Source of the DNA: Morinoia aosen
Lineage: Eukaryota; Arthropoda; Malacostraca; Amphipoda; Talitridae
Direction: 5' to 3'
NCBI GenBank assembly: GCA_030386875.1
Contig: CM059562.1
Location: forward strand, 62,494,201 to 62,558,200
Length of the DNA stretch: 64,000 bases
Below are positions 35,882-50,500 of the stretch, piece by piece. Below the pieces are notes generated by a model. It made no database searches, was not told the DNA's origin, and was given only the letters and a program-made list of their open reading frames with translations. How positions within the stretch are numbered: position 1 is the stretch's first letter; each line of letters starts with the position of its first letter. A program made the translations under genes and the position numbers.

Positions 35882-38800
35882 TTTCAAAGCAAAGTAGTAA
35901 AGCAGATGATTCGCGTATTGGTGTTACGATCCTATTCGTTCATTCATCATTCATGAATAATTTCATTTGGTGGGTAAAACCAGAAAAAATAAAAAACAAT
36001 GGAGAGTAAACGACATCCTTCGAAATTGACGGAAATTCATAATCATGAATTTGCTTCATGATAATGTATCTATTGTGAACGTACCCTGAGCTTTGTTCTC
36101 AGAGGAACATTCTAAAACATCCGAAGTTTGTCGTAGATGACATGTCATGTGTACGTGAGATCGTAGATAACTTGAAATGAATTATATCTTTAAGTGAAAA
36201 TGACGTTTTTTCAAAGAATTAAAATAATTATGCAGGCTTCTCGTAACTCATTTCCTGCAGCACAGGCAATATCCATAAAAAAACGCATTCATGATGAAGC
36301 AAGGACACTGTATCATCTGTCATACATTCGCAAGCAGATTCTTAATTTTAGTAAATTAACGTACATTTATATTACCAGGCCTACCGTGTCGGTATTTTTA
36401 AATATGGAACCGTCAATGGCTATTTCTCGATAAATAAATAATTAATGGGAAGGTTTCAAGCTTGCAATGTATATCTATGTTTTGCTCTCAATATCAGACG
36501 CTCCCTAGGACTCAACGTGATAATTTGGTTTTACCCACGATGTGCTCCGGCTACTCATTCTTTTGTGACCGGATAATAAATCAGACACCATAGTTTATGT
36601 TTTCATGAGTGAATAATTCAGAAAATAGTTCAACAATTCAGCACGCTGGAGAGAATATATTAGGAGACAATACTTAGAAATTTTTCTCCGTGAAAAATAG
36701 AGACGCTTATTCTTCTAAAAGCGATGCCATGGACAAAGCTCATCTATTGATTTTCGGATTGAGTTTTTGGTTCGGATTGACTTGAGCTTCGCTTGGCGGG
36801 CAGGGTCAGCAGGGAAGAGTCAGCGTCAATATTAAAGCTCCTGAAATGTGTCAAATCAGCAGATTTTGAGAAAGCGTTTCTTTTGGGTTCCGACGTGCGA
36901 GCAATCGACTGGTAAGTCAGATATGATGGCTCGGTCGTGGGTTCTTCCAATTTTATCTCTGATGAGCTAGGAAGAACGGGCGACTATCAACTCCGGTAAT
37001 CAGACTCACCTCTACAAATGCGTAAAGATAAGTTCAAGTGTCCTATGCTAACGGATTTAATGGAAGATATACTTTTTCATTATATTTATTTACGTGTTTA
37101 ATCGTTTAATTCTGCTACCTTAAAGTCTTTTAGTATCCGACAATCCCATCCTTGGCAAGTTCCATTGAAACGAGAAGAATTCAAGAGCTTGCGCTGGCGT
37201 CCAGCCTTCTTGGCACACGACTGAGCTCTTCGTATTATGTTGACTTAATTTTAAACAAACTAGTCACGCAGGACTCTTTCATTCCTATTTCTGTTGCTTT
37301 CGGAAGAGGAATTGACTCAACTTTAATTTTCCAAGATTTTCCAAATGAAGATCGGGTAATCAAGGTTGGGTTTCAGTATATTTATTGCGAAATGAACAAT
37401 TATTCTAAGGTTATTCGACATCGATTGATTGAACATCCAGTATTTCTAATTCCCTCTCGAAAAATCAAAATTACTTAGTTCAACAAGTAAACTAACATTT
37501 TGTCCGGGAAAATAAGCTGTGTGACATTCCCTATACAAGAGCACGTCTTACAATCAATGCTAGATAACTGTTCTGAAATTGCCAGGAAATTACTCCCCCC
37601 ATCATGCACAGATGCTCACTGAGAACAGCTACTGTGTTACGTAAGTGGAAAATATGTAAGCGCATTATAAAAGAGTGTTGTACAGAAAAGAAAAGTTATC
37701 ATAGCGTCAAAAATAGGAGAAAATTGAGAAAATTACACGAGAAAATTTCAATTTGGGAATACTATGTTAAGGAACAAAAATTACAATTTGAATCCTTATC
37801 CATACGCATTCCAAAAAAAGTGATGATTTCATACATACTTTGACTCATAAGTCAAAATTAAAGAATTTACTCCGCAGAATTAAAACAGAGCTGCTGCCTC
37901 TGCTTTTGTCTCTCCGCAAACAGATCGAGGTTCGACATTCTGCTCCCACCTGAACCCAATCCTTTGCCTTCCAGTTCCGAGTCCGCAGTTTCCGCACTGG
38001 GCCATCGCGATAGGAACTCGTGTGCGTATAATATGCGCGGCAGAACTGATGCCATACGCCAGCATGGATGCGCTTACCGTTCAAAAAGCGTCGGAAAGTT
38101 CAACTTTTGTTAGCCATTCATTTTTACGGGTTTTTCAGTTAGCGCTCTTTAAAAGTAGAGATGATTTCAATACACAAAGAATTTGACGCGAAGTAAGTTT
38201 TGCATTATCTATAATCTGCTACACAGTAATTGCACTAGTAATGAATTCAGTTTCAACTCTGATGTATACAAAGAAGTACATGTGGAGTTTTTTTCCCATA
38301 TATATCTGAACTTTTTATCCCTTTATTACATGCATAAATAGCTACAACAATCACTTTGCTCTACTCATGGTAATATGCTGTTAGCGAGGCACCCAATTTT
38401 ATTTAAAAAAAAAAAACTTATTTACAGAAAATTCTAAAATTTACCCAGTACTCATTGGCCACTTAGCTTTTCCGTAAGAAGAATCCTTTGATCGAAAGTT
38501 GGCAACTGCTGGCCAAGAATTTTTATGAAATTGTATTTTGATTACTCTAGATTACCTGTATTGAGTCTACATATGTACGTAACATTGTAAATCTTTTTCA
38601 GATTTAATATTATATCAGAAAGGATGTTGTAATCATAATGAATATTAGTCATCCAGCTATAAGTCAAGCTTTCACTCAAATCCGCACCTAAGGAGTCATG
38701 GAGACGCCTAAGGAATTTCGAGACATCATTAATACCGTTCATTATTAAAATCGCACACAATTTAAAAAGGCCACCTTCACTAAGTTTTATGACTATGACA

Positions 38801-41800
38801 CTTCACTCATCTATTTACTAATGATGAGTAGCTAAGTGACCGTTATTCATCAAATCTTTAATCACAGCGACTGAAGCCTTGTATTATGTAAAATATTCTT
38901 GACGCCATTTTATGGTGAATTATTCATTAATTTGGCCATAGCATTGAGGGCAATTTAGTGCTTCTGTTTTACTCGTTCAAGTGTCAGATGACTAGGATGA
39001 TATTTAGGAGCACTCTTTCAATCAACCTTTCGAGCATGTCAAAACCCCGGTCCTTCAAAGCGGAGAAAATTTCTCAATTATTGAAAATAATGTTAATGTC
39101 CTTGGAAAATATTTCACCGCGCTAGAGATGTCTCAACAATTAAAAGTTTCTGTTTCAGATCATCGTATTTCTAAAAATCTAAAAAACGAACTTATGGCAG
39201 TGCTTTTTTGAGGAGTACGGAAACTGAAGACTATGACTATGAAGAATAATTTCTAAAATAGCATTACACGTCTCGTGGTTCGTCCCAGTCTCCCAGACTT
39301 CATACTGAGCGAGTTACTTCATTCGTTTTATAGGATTAAGCAGATGTTGTTTTCGAAGCCAAGTGCTTTCAGAACGGAATGTGTTGTTTCTTTTCTCGAG
39401 ACATCGGTCCTGTTTATGTTAGAAGATCAGTCTGGAGTTGAGCCGAAAAGCCTTTTGTTCTCAACGTCAGTTCCTCGCTTCAAGCTAGTCCATTTTGATT
39501 TCTTTTTAATTTTCCTCGACCTAAATTCTCCGCTTTAACATTCGTTACACTTTCAGTCAATGATATTTGTATCCAGTTCATCATTAATATTATACAATGC
39601 CAATAATACTTTCTTACAGAACTGAATATTTTCCCGCACTTTTACTGCTGTTTGTGTGAAAAGATATGATTCATCTACCTGTTTGTAATTTCATGACAAG
39701 TTTTGCCATGTGATGTGTAGTCTCGAAAGCAAAAATTACAACGAATTCTGCTTGTTATATGCATTATGCAAGCTTTCTCAAGAGGCCTAAAAATCAGTGT
39801 TATAACAGCGGGCGTGAGCAAAATCTTCTTGACTCATTTACAGATTACTGAGAACTCTTTCCGCGATTACTCAGGCCAACAGTAAAATGTTGGCAGACAA
39901 TTTTGGACATATTTATAATACATCGGATCTCGTGATTCTGAAATTTTTGACTGATATATTCCCAGATTGACTACAGTTGTTGATATATATATATATATAT
40001 AAATATATTTTTCATTCCAAATTTAGGTGTTTCAATTATTTTAGCGGACAAAAATATAAAAAAATGGTGTTCCACTATTGTATGTACACACTGGACAAAT
40101 GGAAAGTATTGAATAGATTCGTATAATTCACGGAAGCTCTTTTGAAAAATTCATTCAATGAATTTTGGTGAGGACATGTTAAACTGTTGCTGTTATCACG
40201 CGCTGTTCCCACTTCTGGATCCCCGTGTGGTGAGCCCTAAAACGTGACTGATCAGGCTGTAAAATATTTGTACAAATATGCAAAGGTTTTTTATGTCTGT
40301 CAAATGAGCATACAAAGAGCACTAAGTTTCGTACAATCATTAATTTTACGACAGAAAATAGATGTGCAGTCGTGCTTGTTTGAACCCAGCATGAGCCTGC
40401 GCAATTAGAATGTTTAAACTTAACAACTTAACCTAATAAGAATGTTTAAACTTGACAAATGTGATACTCTGACACTTTCTTGCAAGACCAGTAGGTTAGA
40501 GTCCTCATTTTATCACTGTAGCATAGGAGTTACACAAGCTAGGGTTTCTTCATAGCATTTACCTTTGTCTATTGATATCCAACACGAGGTCGTAAAAAAT
40601 TATCAGATCGAGTAAAACGTTAGCACAGTTATGCAAACCTACGGAAAAACGGTCAAAATTGGACGCGAACACTGAAATCTGATTGAGCATTAGCCGCAAT
40701 CTTTAGAGCACTTTGTAGCTGCAACTACAATTGCTGTCATCCTCGTGCCTATAAAACAGAGAGTGTAAAATAAAATACGACTGAATGGTATATATTTGTA
40801 CCTATTTATCAACGCAAATTACGTTCGTAATATATGATCCCTTGCACACAACATCACAAAAGTTCTGATCGCAGTATAATTTTTTTTGCTTCTGTTCTAG
40901 TCAGGGTCGGAAAAAAGCTTTTTCCAAAAACCCCGGCCAACATGGGTTTTTTGAGTTTTATTGGGTTTCGTTTTTTTTTGGGGAGGGGGGGGGGGGGGAG
41001 GTCTTATTTGTTTTTATTGTGTTGTATTGCTTTTTGTTTTATATTGGATTACGGTGTCCTAAATTCTTTTCACAAGTCTTTTTTAAGCGCACACATTCAT
41101 GATTTCTGTGAGCAGTGTGAACACAGCTTAAGCTACTCCGGTCAACAAAAGTAGCTACCAACCTATCAGGAGCATAATTTTCTAACTTATAAATTTCTGA
41201 TTTTCAGGATCTTTCAGTCTTGCTGTCAGTGTCGTTAAGTGTAAAATAACTGCAGGCTCGACATTAGCAATAAATTTTTAGGCCTATTAATTTCCTGCCT
41301 AGAATATAAGAAAGCAGTATCTGCACCTGCCGTAACTCGTAAGGCCTGCTGGCTTCCTGTCTGCAAGAGATGGAGACGCTTGAAATGAAAGGCAGTTTTG
41401 TATCTCACAGTTTTTAAGTGCTGGACATGTGTGAGAGTGTGTTTGCTGACCAGTATCTTCTTAGGACTTTCAAAATTTCCATTAACAAATATATTTGATT
41501 AAGTGACTCCTTTGAGCTACATTTTTTGTACTTAGATTATTAAAGTAGGATGACCGAAGACCTATATCTAAATAAACACTAACTGATTTTTTTCCGTTGC
41601 CTATAAAGATACAGTGTTCGTGTTGAATAAATACATCAGCATTGCTGTTAGGTTGTGGCAGGAAAAAGGACGAACTGGAGTCAAATAACTGAAATAGAAG
41701 GAGACACAACTAAAGTTAGTTGTGAATTTTTCGGTGACAAAATAAACAACAGGATAAAGAGGTTACGAAATAACTTGGTAAAATGTAAGGATAAGGAAAA

Positions 41801-42590
41801 GCAGGAATAAATAGCAAAGCATGAAGAAGGCATAACGCAGCTAGTATTGAGCCCTGTTAACCCTGCTAACTCAAGATTTGCCTCAGCAATGACCAGTGTT
41901 ATTGAAGTCAGTTAACCGTCAATTTCCTTTTCTTTCACATTAGCACCGACTACAGTGAAGTCAACTGTATCACAACCAGTAAAACGGATTAGGACTTTTG
42001 AGTTCGTTGGCATTTCTCAAGAAGACAAAAAAATAGATGTTAAACTGAGGAAATATTTCCTTAGTTGAAATATTCATTTCAATATAACAGATTATCAACA
42101 GTTCAACAAGTTCTGTTCTGTGATTCAACCAGGGGACATACCGCCAGACCATACCGCCAGTCGGCCTTGTCACAATGTTTGGTGTAGGTTTGGGGCAAGG
42201 AGGGCTCAAATTCTCCTTAAAATATTCAAACAATATGAGGCCAAATGCTGATCTCTAAGATGGTCCAATTTAGACCTAACACTGCCATCATAGTCTTCCA
42301 CATTGTGATACGAATTGTGTTGTACAACACGTAGGAAGTAATTAAGGTGCGAATTAGATTCAATATAATAAGCTTGAAAAAGGGCTAATGAAAGAAAAAT
42401 AATAAAACTTGCACGATGCCTTCGTTACAGATTTGTGCATTTAAATGTAAAGAATACCACTACACAGGTGTTTTTTCAGGCGTTTTTATGGATTTTTTAT
42501 GCTAACCCTGGTTTTATCCCTTCAAAACTGAAAACTGACACCATTGTTATAACCAGTGGTATGTCATTGTTGTGTTGAGATTTCGAGGAT
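35882..42590. other. unassigned DNA
   Basis: No recognisable protein domain. Minor items: an (AT)n tract at 39982-40001, a 20-bp direct repeat AGAATGTTTAAACTT at about 40407 and 40439, and a T then G run at 40970-40999 with G-quadruplex potential. On the minus strand all three frames are open at about 37880-38055, a GC-richer patch; no family was recognised. Confidence 0.35.
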
Positions 42591-42659
42591 GGGCACGAGC
42601 GACATACTGCATACTGCTCGCATTGACATAGACGGTGAAAGCAGTTGCTTGTCGAATTC

Positions 42660-42970
42660 ATCAAAATCCCGTCAGAAGTGAAGCAGTGAGGGCTCGTGAG
42701 ACGAACATTTCGTGGATGTCGATGGCAGGCGTTATCAGGAGTGATGTTGGGTTAGAGCTCGCCCGGACCGTACAAGCCACCACCTCATCCTCCAACTGAA
42801 GCAGCAGGTGCTAGAAGCCCAGTGTGTGCTGCCGCGGTACTCACACAATCGCTGCAGACAGATCCTGCTCTCTGACGACAAAATTTTCACCATAGAAAGA
42901 TGGTTGAACAGCCAAAATAAAAAGGTGCATGCTTTCCCTTTCCAAGAAGCCCTGGGGACACAGCGTACTT
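42660..42970 (+). pseudogene. Tc1/mariner-superfamily transposase fragment
   Basis: The first block reads VRARETNISWMSMAGVIRSD (about 42688-42750), similar to the second helix-turn-helix of IS630/Tc1/mariner transposases. After a frame change, QILLSDDKIFTIERWLNSQN (about 42860-42920) contains the first catalytic Asp in the usual F-S-D-E-K-I-F-T context, followed by KKVHAFPFQ. Downstream catalytic parts are missing. It belongs to a different lineage from the Tc1 remnant at 3.5 kb. Confidence 0.6.
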
Positions 42971-43559
42971 AGACATGGTTCGTACTTACATTATTCGTTC
43001 TTAGACATGAAAATTGATTGCGATTTTCCTTTTATTTGACGTGGAATTATATTTTAAGATGCCCGAAATTAATTCTGCAAATGTACACAGATCAATAGTA
43101 CATCTATTTAAGTTGATCAATGCAGCGGTTGTTTTAGAATTATTGTTTACTTCTCGTGAACTGTCCTTATTTCTCTTCTAGTCAAGTGGGATAAATCTAG
43201 AGCAGCAGACACAGGTTTTTTATTGATGAATTTTAATTTTTTGACTAACCATGTTTTTAAGGTAGTACATGTGAGCAACAGAACAGGACAAATTTTTAAT
43301 AGAATGCCTAATGAAGGTCATGTTCTTTTTCAAGAGAAGGTTTTTGTGTTATTGACTCAGGTAGTACATAATGAAGCTTCAAAATATCTTTTCATACGAA
43401 TTATTGAAGAAACCGAGTGGGGAAAATATAACATTTTAATTTATTCAATTTTATTCCTTAACCCGTATGAAATTTAGGTTAATTTATTACGGGTGCTAAT
43501 AAATAAGCGATGACGTGAAATAAACAAAGCACGCAAAAATGTTAAGTGAAGTTTGTTGA

Positions 43560-44590
43560 TTGGCTATAAGCTAGGAAATTTAGGGTTCGTAGAAGAGCCG
43601 GCGGATTTAGCTAGCAGAGACGCAACACGTCGGGCGCGGCGCTTCCGGCGGCAGCCCACAATAGCAGCCATCTGAAGATTACGAGAGCGTAAGAAAGAAT
43701 TCAAGTTTAAGTTTAATTAACGAGCAAGCTCAAGTTTAAGTTTAATTAACGAGCAAGCTCAAGTTTAAGTTTAATTAAGGAGCAAGCTCAAGTTTAAGTT
43801 TAATTAACGAGCAAGCTCAAGTTTAAGTTTAATTAACGTGCAAGCTCAAGTTTAGGTTTAATTAACGAGCAAGCTCACGTTTAAGTTTAATTAACGAGCA
43901 AGCTCAAGTTTAAGTTTAATTAACGAACACGTTCAAGTTTAAGTTTAATTAGCGAACACGTTCAAGTTTAAGTTTAATTAGTGAACACGTTCAAGTAGTA
44001 GAAATTCAGTTAGGCTGCGTTAATTTTTGATACTATAGGACCGAGAAACGGGATGTTTACAAGGAATAATTCCTTGGGCGGGCCTACGGACAACGGTGTC
44101 TGACAAAAGCGCCCATACCGACAGCACACTTACCGCGTCCGATACATCCTTTGGGCTCGCAAGTAGAGCAGCGGAGCGTCGACGTCCCAGGTGCCGGAGA
44201 AGAGCTTCCCGAAGACACGGCCCGAAGACATAGCGAGACGCCGATGACCGGCTCCAGCGTCCTCCAGCGAACGCTCCCCCCAGCCGGCGAGGCACTCAGG
44301 GAAATTAGCAGCACATGCCTGGTTGGCACTTCATGGTTCCACGGATGAGGCCGTACGTTATGGTGGCGATGACAGGCTGAATTGTATAACAGAGCTGAGC
44401 CGTGTGAGCACGGTTGGGTTAGCGAGGTGTCTGACGACCATTGAACAGTGCGAGCCGACTACACGTTGGCATCGACATAATAGGTTGCGACAAGTATGCT
44501 ATCGACAGAACGCAATCAGATATTTATGTCTTATTTACTTTTATGAAATTCATATTCTTAATAGGATATTTTATACACGAATAAACTAAG
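43560..44590. other. GC-rich block, possible LTR or promoter
   Basis: A block with much higher GC than its surroundings. It begins with GATTGGCTATAAG (reverse CCAAT box plus TATA-like sequence, about 43558), then a GC-rich leader (43590-43690), a 29-bp minisatellite, a GC-rich stretch (44040-44480) and AATAAA at about 44580. This order could be a long solo LTR or a host promoter and first exon. No coding motif was identified and no duplicated flank was found. Confidence 0.3.
43702..43991. repeat. 29-bp minisatellite, 10 copies
   Basis: Ten head-to-tail copies of CAAGTTTAAGTTTAATTAAC followed by GAGCAAGCT, with exact 29-bp spacing from 43702. Copies 1-7 end GCAAGCT; copies 8-10 share the variant GAACACGTT, showing local homogenisation at the 3' end. 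Confidence 0.95.
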
Positions 44591-47500
44591 GTGAGGAAGG
44601 GATTTTTTCCTGGGTATTTCCCCTATTGGGACAAGACGCACATTCTCAGTCCCCAGTATGAATTGTTTACCGTTTGTGTCGGGCATCGGTGCGAGTATTG
44701 TATTCCCATCTCCTAAAAATATATCCTAAGTTTTTTACCATGTGCATGAACATGAAATGACCAAATGCCAGTATCCGAAGTGGAGCACTGTCTGATAATG
44801 TGATTTTGATATGAGTTAAATCAGGAGTGTGATGACGTTCCAATGTTTGGATAATAGTTTTCAGCCAATCCATCGCAATAATTTTCGATGGTTTTCTTAT
44901 TCACCACGACGATTTAAAATTTTCGCTCGACACCATTATTGGGTCTACATTTGAACATTATGCCCTTTATTTCGGATTTATGAGTCATGTAGTGTAGAAG
45001 AGACAGTAAAAACTTTGACTGCAATAACTACGCACCAACCAATTTGAAATGTTCTCTACGTTCTGTTTGAACACAAAATTTCAATGTTACCTGGTGAGAG
45101 GAAAGTCTTGGCATAATCGAAATTCTGGAGTTACTTCGAGTGTACGACATGCAAATGCGAGCTAATGCGCTCATGGATGCGATTCTGGTTCCTGCATTTC
45201 AGAGATGCAAACTCTGTCGATGGATAGCTTGATATTAGGACACCAAAATCCGATCAAAGCCAATGCTCGCTTGTTGGAGCTCATTAGCAGTATTTTTCGT
45301 TTTTCCAAACTTTTCCAATAATGGAAGAGACCAGCTCATGTTTCATGAATGACACGTCCAATATACCTACAAGAATATTATCTTGGAGAAAATCAGAACA
45401 ATATGCTCTATTGCAAATGGGAATTACTCGTCTGCCAGGTTACTGAAGTGAAAATATCACGTCATCGTACGGATTTGCAGCGTCAGTCAAGTTGGTATCC
45501 TCTAATATCGTCGGCAAATTTGGGCTATGTCTCTGCTATTTTGAATGATATTTGAACGTTTAAAGAAGCCTTTGGATAGCAGAAAACTGTTTTGAAATTA
45601 GAAAAAAGTTCAAGGGACTCTCAAGAATACGATCTGTAACTGTAATCATTAATTGAGGTCCGACATTTATAGTTACGTCAGAAGACACGATCTTTTTCCC
45701 TCGGAGTAAAATAAAGATTAAGCCCGTGGTTGTTCGTGAAAATGAACAGAAACGAATCAATAGCAGCCAAATGAATGTAAATTAACCACTTTGTTAGCAT
45801 AGAGCAGTCATTCTTTATAAAAATACATCCCTATGTACGTGCACAATGGATCATCACTCAGCGTAAACTTGTTAACAATATCAATCGTTTTTCATAAACA
45901 TGGTGTGTCTATTCACGGCAAAGTTTTTGTGGAACAATTTTAATAACAATAATCTAATATAGGTGTTGTTGAGAAGTAAATCTAATGATTTAAAACACTG
46001 CTTCTTATAATGTAAGACTGTGTCAATTTGATTATGATAGCAGCCTTTACAAGTGCAGTCGAATTTCAACATCAAAACGTATGCAATGTGTAAATGTTTT
46101 TCAGTTCTCAGTGTCGACGTCGTTTTTGAAAACTGAATTGGTTAAGATAAGAGGATTTAAATTTCAAAACTGCAAACTAATTAACTTTACGAAAAGGATC
46201 TTATCACGGGGAACGAGTTGGCGGATATTTGGATGCATATATGTAATACTTAGTTTAATTTATTCATTCATTAATTTTCTTTGAACTGTATTTCGAATTT
46301 TTTAGGCCTCTAAATGTCATTACTAGGAATTAAAATTGAAAAAATTCTGTTATAATGTGGTAAATTACGTTTTCCACTTTAGACATTAGTTATTCACTAA
46401 GCCAACAAATGAATGCGCTACATTGGGATAACTAAACTCCTGTATTGTAACGCAGTGTTTCTCAGGATTTTACTGCAGCTTGGTAGGCTGAAATGCGTCA
46501 CTAGCAATTCCTGGATGCGAACAAATGACGAGACATGGAAGACTAGAAAGAGAATGGCAGCTCTGGCCTTGTTCCCTGGCAGGAATATGCTCAGGGCTGG
46601 TCCGTGGAGTGCAGCGCACGCATTACGCAGGCCGGTGCTGTACCAGCCGACTTCGTGAGAGGGCAGTGGCTTTCATTCTGTGAAATCGAAATTCAGGTAA
46701 GATTTCATTTTCAATTATTATCAGTATGATAGTTATTAGCTACGTTGTTTGAAATTAATTATGTTGTAACAAATATATATGAACGTACAACAATCTTGTT
46801 GAGCATTACATGGTGTACTAACGTACATGAATGGAAAGCACGTTGCATTTAAAACTGAATTAAGTTAGACGTCAAACGAAACTTTTCCATAAGGTCCGGT
46901 GATGTGAATTTTCCCATTACACATAATTTTTTTATAAGGTTTAACATCTTAAGTGTTTTCGGACGACGTTTTGTTGGATATTACAAGATCTAATCGTCGA
47001 GTTCGATGACCTACAACAGACAGTGCAGCGATCGAGCTGCAGCTAGACGAGGAATTTTTCATCAGTGAAATTAGTCATGAGGCTTGAAAATGTTCTCTGG
47101 TTTTCTTCGCAATTTGAGCACTCTTAATTTGCACTGTTCAGAATTTAAATCGTAAATTTTCTTCTAATCAATTTCAACAGCGAGGATGAATTATAACCTA
47201 AGTAGGAAATATGATAAAGTTGATTTTTAGTACTATATGAGTGTAAGAAACCAGGTTGGCCAAAAAAGCTCATTAATTTTTCGAATTTCATTTTTCCGAC
47301 CTTTTAAAGATTATTTTTATATTCGTATTCTCTAAATCCTGCATTCTGTGCAGCGAGTATGCTTACGTCAGTGTGTAATGCGAGTAGGCCTCCATGTGGA
47401 GAAGTTATTTATTACATTTTCGCTTTCCTTCGAGCCCCTGAAATGGTGGACCAGGCTGAGCACTACCGGCATCAAATGCTTTTTACTTTAGAAAAGAAAA

Positions 47501-50500
47501 GAAAGAAACATAAACGACCCACACACATGGCATATATTTGTGTAACTTTTATTTTTTCCCTCTCTGAAGTAAAAAAGTGTTAGATATCGGTATTGCTTTA
47601 CTTGGTCCGCCATTCCATGCATGGGCTCGAATGCAAGCAAAAATTTCAGAACTTATCTACTCGGAGGCTTGCTGCGTACTGACGAAAACATGCTCGTTTT
47701 ACCGAATAAAGGATCTAGGGAATAAGAACATGAAACGATCTTTAGAATTCCGGCAAAACGACATTCAAATAACGAACTTTTTCCTGCTAATCCAATATAA
47801 ACTTTTGTTATAGTAGGTATTGTTAAATGAATTCATTACATATTTAAGTATATTTTTATCGCGTATTTTTCCCAATTTCTCTTTGAAGAAAACGATACTT
47901 CTCGCTGGTACACGTATTTACCCATAGTTAGAGCCTGCCCCACTATTAATCTGTTTTTTTTTTCAGGTACTAATTATTTTGCTATGAATCTTAATTAGGA
48001 GACATTAAGGATCCATTAACCTATAATCTAACCCGTTTTTAATCAATTCCGGTCGTGGCTTATAATGAAATTAGCTCCTGGCAGGACTTGAAGATAATTT
48101 AGCGGCGCCATTAACTTCACGTATGTAATTCGTAAGTCATAACTGATAAAATTCCAAGAAGAGCAAGTAATTATATGCGATTCATTTACGGAGTGCGTCT
48201 TTGAAATTTCCACTAAACAGTTTGACGTATTTTTGTGCGATAATTTTCGTCATGTAAGCTAGCTATTCAGGTATACAACTAGTTTAAAATTTACCTATTT
48301 TTGGCTAGCAATGTACTATTTCACGCAATTAATAAGAGAAATTTTGACGCTAATTGGTAAAAGTGGGCCAGTGCTTCGCAGTTAAAAGTAACTCTTGCTT
48401 ATTTGATCTTCGTTCTGATACCTTTCATAAGTAAATTTTACTGTATTCATGACTTAAGAAGAGGTAATTAAACTAGGTTACCAAATATTCTCAGGTTCTT
48501 GAATATTTGATGTGAGGATTTTTTATGTTTAAATCGCTCACGTAGTGTTAGCGTAGTTTTGAAGAATAATTTCTCATTAAAATACAATTAGGTTTCAGCT
48601 ATTAAAATTTCTTTTTATGTAAACGTTTAATTGACATACATTAGACGAGCACATTTTCAAATGTGTCTGAGCACATTTTCATTTCGTATTGAGTTTTCAT
48701 ACTCATATATTTCGTTCTTTTTCTCAGGTTTCAGCCTTAATTAACAGTGCATCAAACTATTACTCGTCAATGAATAGTGCCAAGGAATATTTTCCTCTCT
48801 AGCAGAATTAATCAGAGAAATTTCAGAGAAGGATGATTTTACAACCGTTAATCCTGTACGTTGTGAGTGCTGTATGAACATTAAATCACAATATTTCTGC
48901 AAAGTTTAGAGCTCATGTTTTGTTTGAAGTTATTAGCAATATTAAGAAAATTCCGTGAAGCAATAACCATGTGGGAATGTATTACTGCGAAATCAATAAA
49001 TTGCCAATTGCTCAGGCATCCGTTTGATTCACAAGTCGTAGAGCGAGTCTGTCATGAATGGCTCACCGATAATCAAAGGTTTGGCGACACGGAAGTCGCA
49101 ATCAGTAGTATTTCAACGCATCATTCGAGTGGTAATATGTGAGATTATCAGAGCCAATCCCTTCGAGGAACGCGCTACACAAACGTAGGTCGATAGGGGC
49201 ATAATTAAGTTGTGCTGTGGTCTGGCTTTGAACCGCGCGAAGCTCACACCTCTCGATCAGTTATGCAACAATGAACCAAGTTTTGAGATGAAAGCAATAC
49301 CAGAGCCGATTAGACCGATAGAGTCATGTAACATTCATGTAACATTATATATTGGGTTCAAGTCATGCACCTGGAAATCGCTTTAAATGAGCTCTAAAAT
49401 TTCATGGACATCTTTTCCTGAATTAGGACGTCTATACCAATGTGTTGTCATGATCATCGTTATTTTGTGCGCGTACATTCGTGTAATAGAGCTAAGGTTA
49501 GCTTTCTATTTGTTACTCAGAATTCAAGAAGTTTCTCTTGAGCGTCACTCGTAAAACGACTTTGGTGCTTTCATTAACTTGAGCTTAGCTAGTATCGTGT
49601 GCTTTCAGTTTTTAGGGCCTTAAGAATTATTTATAAGGTATAGTTATTATCTTTAATTTGCTCCAACAAAATTTAATATCCATGAGCTTTCGCTGTATCA
49701 GAGTAAATCTTTAAAAACCTGAAACATTGGACCAGCTGTTGACCACTTTTGGATACCAGCTCCAGTGTGAATTCAGTTTTAACTAAAACATGCGAATCAC
49801 AGAAATCCTCGCATTTCGTCCGTACGTTTTCAATGCCATATCAAATTTAGTATCACCCTGTTAATTAACGGTAAGAGGTTTAACACTGATTTGATGGCTG
49901 CTACCGAGTAGGGAGAGCACTAAATGAATCTCATAAGCAGAGACGTTTTAAGGGGCTCAAGAACATTCATGTGCTCTGACACATGACTGCCACCAATCTC
50001 CGGTAACAAATGAGATACGATTTTTGGGCTAGGCGAGGAATATTTATAGAGACAACGTACCGCATTGAAGTATTGTTCAATCACGAACGATTACCGTTAC
50101 CAAACCTAAGATTACATTCCTGAAATAAATGGATTGAAAATTCATTCTAAACAAAATACTGGTTGCTTGATGTAAGTATCTGAACGAAATTATTTCACAG
50201 CATGTGATATAGCTTCACGCAATGTGTGAACCCCTGATGAAATATTGCTTTAAATGGCTCAGTAGTTTGAAGAATTTATTTTCCTTGCCAAGAGTTCATC
50301 AGAGGCTGCATTAGTCGTTTTGGTGGATTAGCGCGGCTTGAAATTCAACTCTTCGAGTTAAAGTCGAGGCTTTTATTGTTGTAAATTATTTTATTCCCAT
50401 GAAAAGCGCACCTACGAACCAATTTCAAGGTATAAAAATCAATTCTACTATACAAAATTGGTGGCAAGGGATTTGCTAAACTTAGGACGTTTCAAAAATA

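Noticed and set aside
36885-36960. tRNA-like segment with GTGGGTTCTTCC
   Set aside because: Weak B-box match, no plausible acceptor stem.
37152-37475. 108-codon plus-strand frame (SSIETRRIQELALASSLLGT)
   Set aside because: No recognisable domain, no flanking splice or start context that convinces; could be chance.
37845-38084. Minus-strand patch open in all three frames
   Set aside because: Local GC enrichment lowers stop frequency; no family recognised in any frame.
46413-46700. GC-richer open frame followed by a GTAAGA donor-like site
   Set aside because: The frame stops before the donor and no family is recognised; left as unassigned.
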